This document shows positions 62,884 to 64,000 of a stretch of 64,000 nt of DNA, piece by piece; positions within the stretch are counted from its first letter, which is position 1, and each line of letters opens with the position of its first letter. A program made the translations under genes and the position numbers. Origin of the DNA: JAHEEL01 sp942491345 (GTDB lineage Bacteria; Actinomycetota; Acidimicrobiia; Spongiisociales; UBA5794); NCBI GenBank assembly GCA_942491345.1, contig CALOAN010000020.1:434001-498000 (forward strand), given 5' to 3'. The notes under the pieces are model-generated. The model searched no databases. It was not told the origin of the DNA and worked only from the letters and a program-made list of their open reading frames with translations.

Positions 62884-63367
62884 CGGGCCCGCGATTGACG
62901 GGCCTGCTGTTCAAGACACCTATCCGGACGACGTCGCCCATTGTTACGGGTGCGGACGGCTCAACGAGGTCGGCCACCGGATCAGGACGCGCCAGCTCGG
63001 TGATGGAACCGTCACGGAGTTCACCCCCAAGGACTTCCATACGGCGATCCCGGGATACACCTACGGGGGTCTGGTTGCCTCTGTTATCGATTGCCACTCG
63101 ACGGGGTCGGCCGCGATCTTCGCGATGCAGCGGGACGGGAAGGTGGTCGGGAGCGAACCTTCACCTCGGTTCGTCACCGCCCGTCTCGAAGTCGACTACG
63201 TGCTTCCGACGCCTCTCTCGCCCATGGTTCTCACCGGCCGGCTCGTGGAAATCAAGGGCAGGAAGGCCACCGTTGACACCCATCTCTCGGTTGACGGAAT
63301 CGTGACAGCAAAGGGTTTGGCGGTACTGGTAGAGATCCCCGAGGATCGGTTCAGAGCCCGGAGTTAG
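62876..63367 (+). CDS. PaaI-type hotdog thioesterase
   Basis: 163 aa from ATG 62876, overlapping the peptidase stop by 8 bp. A possible metal-binding CYGCGRLNE precedes the hotdog domain. TYGGLVASVIDCHSTGSAAI (with Asp in place of the usual nucleophile region), TARLEVDYVLPTPL and LTGRLVEIKGRKATVDTHLS are typical of acyl-CoA thioesterases of the 4HBT superfamily. The last gene of the co-directional cluster, together with the acyl-CoA ligase. Confidence 0.85.
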   Translation: MGDGPAIDGPAVQDTYPDDVAHCYGCGRLNEVGHRIRTRQLGDGTVTEFTPKDFHTAIPGYTYGGLVASVIDCHSTGSAAIFAMQRDGKVVGSEPSPRFVTARLEVDYVLPTPLSPMVLTGRLVEIKGRKATVDTHLSVDGIVTAKGLAVLVEIPEDRFRARS

Positions 63368-63690
63368 CTCGGGGATAACCCCTATCCAGATCGGTGTCGC
63401 TATCAGGGCGTCTCGATACCATCGGAGCGGTTCTCCTGTGGCGGACTTGGGACGGTCGGCCACCCCACTCGTCGGGAGGCAATTGTCTGTCTGCCGTCCC
63501 ATGAAGTTCGACAATCCAAGATGTTCACCGGACCGGGCAGCACCTCCCCTTTCCTTCTCCCGCAGTCCGGACCGGTGGGCTGCGGACGGCCGCTCGGCCC
63601 CAACCGGCGGTCGTTCGAGTCGACCGCCTCGTGCCGTTTCCCCCCTTCGGTACGAGGCGGTCATTTCGCGTCGGGGGGGCAAGCAGTCAG
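63368..63690. other. Intergenic stretch, nothing recognised
   Basis: GC-rich DNA without a protein-like frame, tRNA, or clear hairpin. One plus-strand frame across it is Arg/Ser/Pro-rich and looks like a shadow. Confidence 0.4.
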
Positions 63691-63691
63691 G

Positions 63692-63883
63692 TCAGGGTTG
63701 GATGCCAAAGAGTTCGTTGAGGGTTGCGAGGAGCCGTTCTCCGGTGAGTCCCCCTTGTTGGACGCGGAATGGGCTGATCGCGTACCCTGGGTTCGCTACC
63801 CCGTATGCGGCGCTGTGGGCCCGCGGAATCAGGGAGTCGCTCAGCAGGCGCGTGCTGCGGGCTGGAGACGCCGAATAGAACGT
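63692..63883 (-). pseudogene. Possible C-terminal fragment of an unidentified protein
   Basis: The minus frame between two stops reads like a real protein end: TRLLSDSLIPRAHSAAYGVA, NPGYAISPFRVQQGGLTGER, LLATLNELFGIQP and TGA at 63692. No ATG or GTG start with a ribosome-binding site is available, and a stop lies just upstream, so it is probably a remnant. Family unknown. Confidence 0.3.
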
Positions 63884-63957
63884 CTACAACCCCGAGTACA
63901 CGTGATTTGTCGGTCCACGGACCGATCCCAATCGGTCTGCTGCACTACGCTCGGCGT

Positions 63958-64000
63958 ATGGATCGGATCCTTCACGCCGTCAACGGGGTGCAACTCGCAG
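63958..64000 (+). CDS. Start of a gene running off the window
   Basis: ATG 63958 opens MDRILHAVNGVQLA and stays open to the edge. Only 14 codons are visible, so no family can be named and it may not be a gene. Confidence 0.3.
   Translation, partial: MDRILHAVNGVQLA

Noticed and set aside
63438..63878. Plus-strand 146-codon gene
   Set aside because: Composition is Arg/Ser/Pro-rich as expected of a GC shadow, and its 3' part overlaps a more protein-like minus frame.

Overview
The window is high-GC chromosomal DNA from an actinobacterium. Three things point to class Acidimicrobiia or a close relative: gene order (lysS, polyprenyl synthase, clpC; radA-disA-carD-ispD-ispF-cysS-rlmB), the many lipoproteins with Thr/Ser-rich linkers, and a secreted protein with GDPGD-type repeats. 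This is inferred from family content; no rRNA gene is present.

Layout. 1-10 kb: end of lysS, a polyprenyl diphosphate synthase, clpC, then a complete BMP-family (nucleoside-type) ABC transporter operon with a GC-rich hairpin between the binding-protein gene and the ATPase gene. 10-19 kb: a membrane-anchored zinc-ribbon protein, radA, disA (with altered catalytic motifs), a CarD-type regulator with a histone-like tail, ispD/ispF, a glycerophosphodiesterase, cysS, rlmB and tRNA-Thr(TGT). 19-28 kb: small conserved actinobacterial proteins, an AI-2E-type permease, a CvpA-CAP-like fusion, lipoproteins and a beta-solenoid-like membrane protein. 24-37 kb: a trehalose/alpha-glucan block with an alpha-glucosidase, a TipA-type regulator, OtsA, a GH65 phosphorylase, a beta-phosphoglucomutase-OtsB fusion and a TreS-maltokinase fusion. 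Together these can make trehalose (OtsA/OtsB), convert it to maltose and maltose-1-phosphate (TreS-Pep2), and probably recycle it to glucose-6-phosphate (GH65 plus the beta-PGM domain).

37.85-56.19 kb is an integrated genomic island. A tyrosine recombinase gene with an Xis-like gene lies at its left end. A 42-bp direct repeat corresponding to the 5' half of tRNA-Arg(CCT) bounds it, and tandem 11-bp repeats sit just inside each boundary like integrase arm sites. Cargo: a pRiA4b-like protein, a Fic protein, a SEC-C protein, a Schlafen/AlbA_2 protein, a beta-propeller secreted protein, several Thr-rich lipoproteins, DUF2293 and truncated DUF2971 proteins, and unknowns. A dispersed palindromic repeat (CCGCCCATA, short TGCCG-containing loop, TATGGGCGG) occurs about ten times in intergenic positions between 42.4 and 54.7 kb and was not seen outside the island. 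An iteron-like array lies upstream of xis, with a decayed second copy at 41.6-41.8 kb. At 42.89-43.79 kb the sequence breaks into long G homopolymers and G/T-rich noise, almost certainly a sequencing or assembly artefact that destroys at least one gene.

56.2-64 kb returns to core-type genes: an alpha/beta hydrolase, a two-gene ABC exporter, a long-chain acyl-CoA ligase, an S9 peptidase, a PaaI-type thioesterase, a decayed fragment and the first codons of one more gene.
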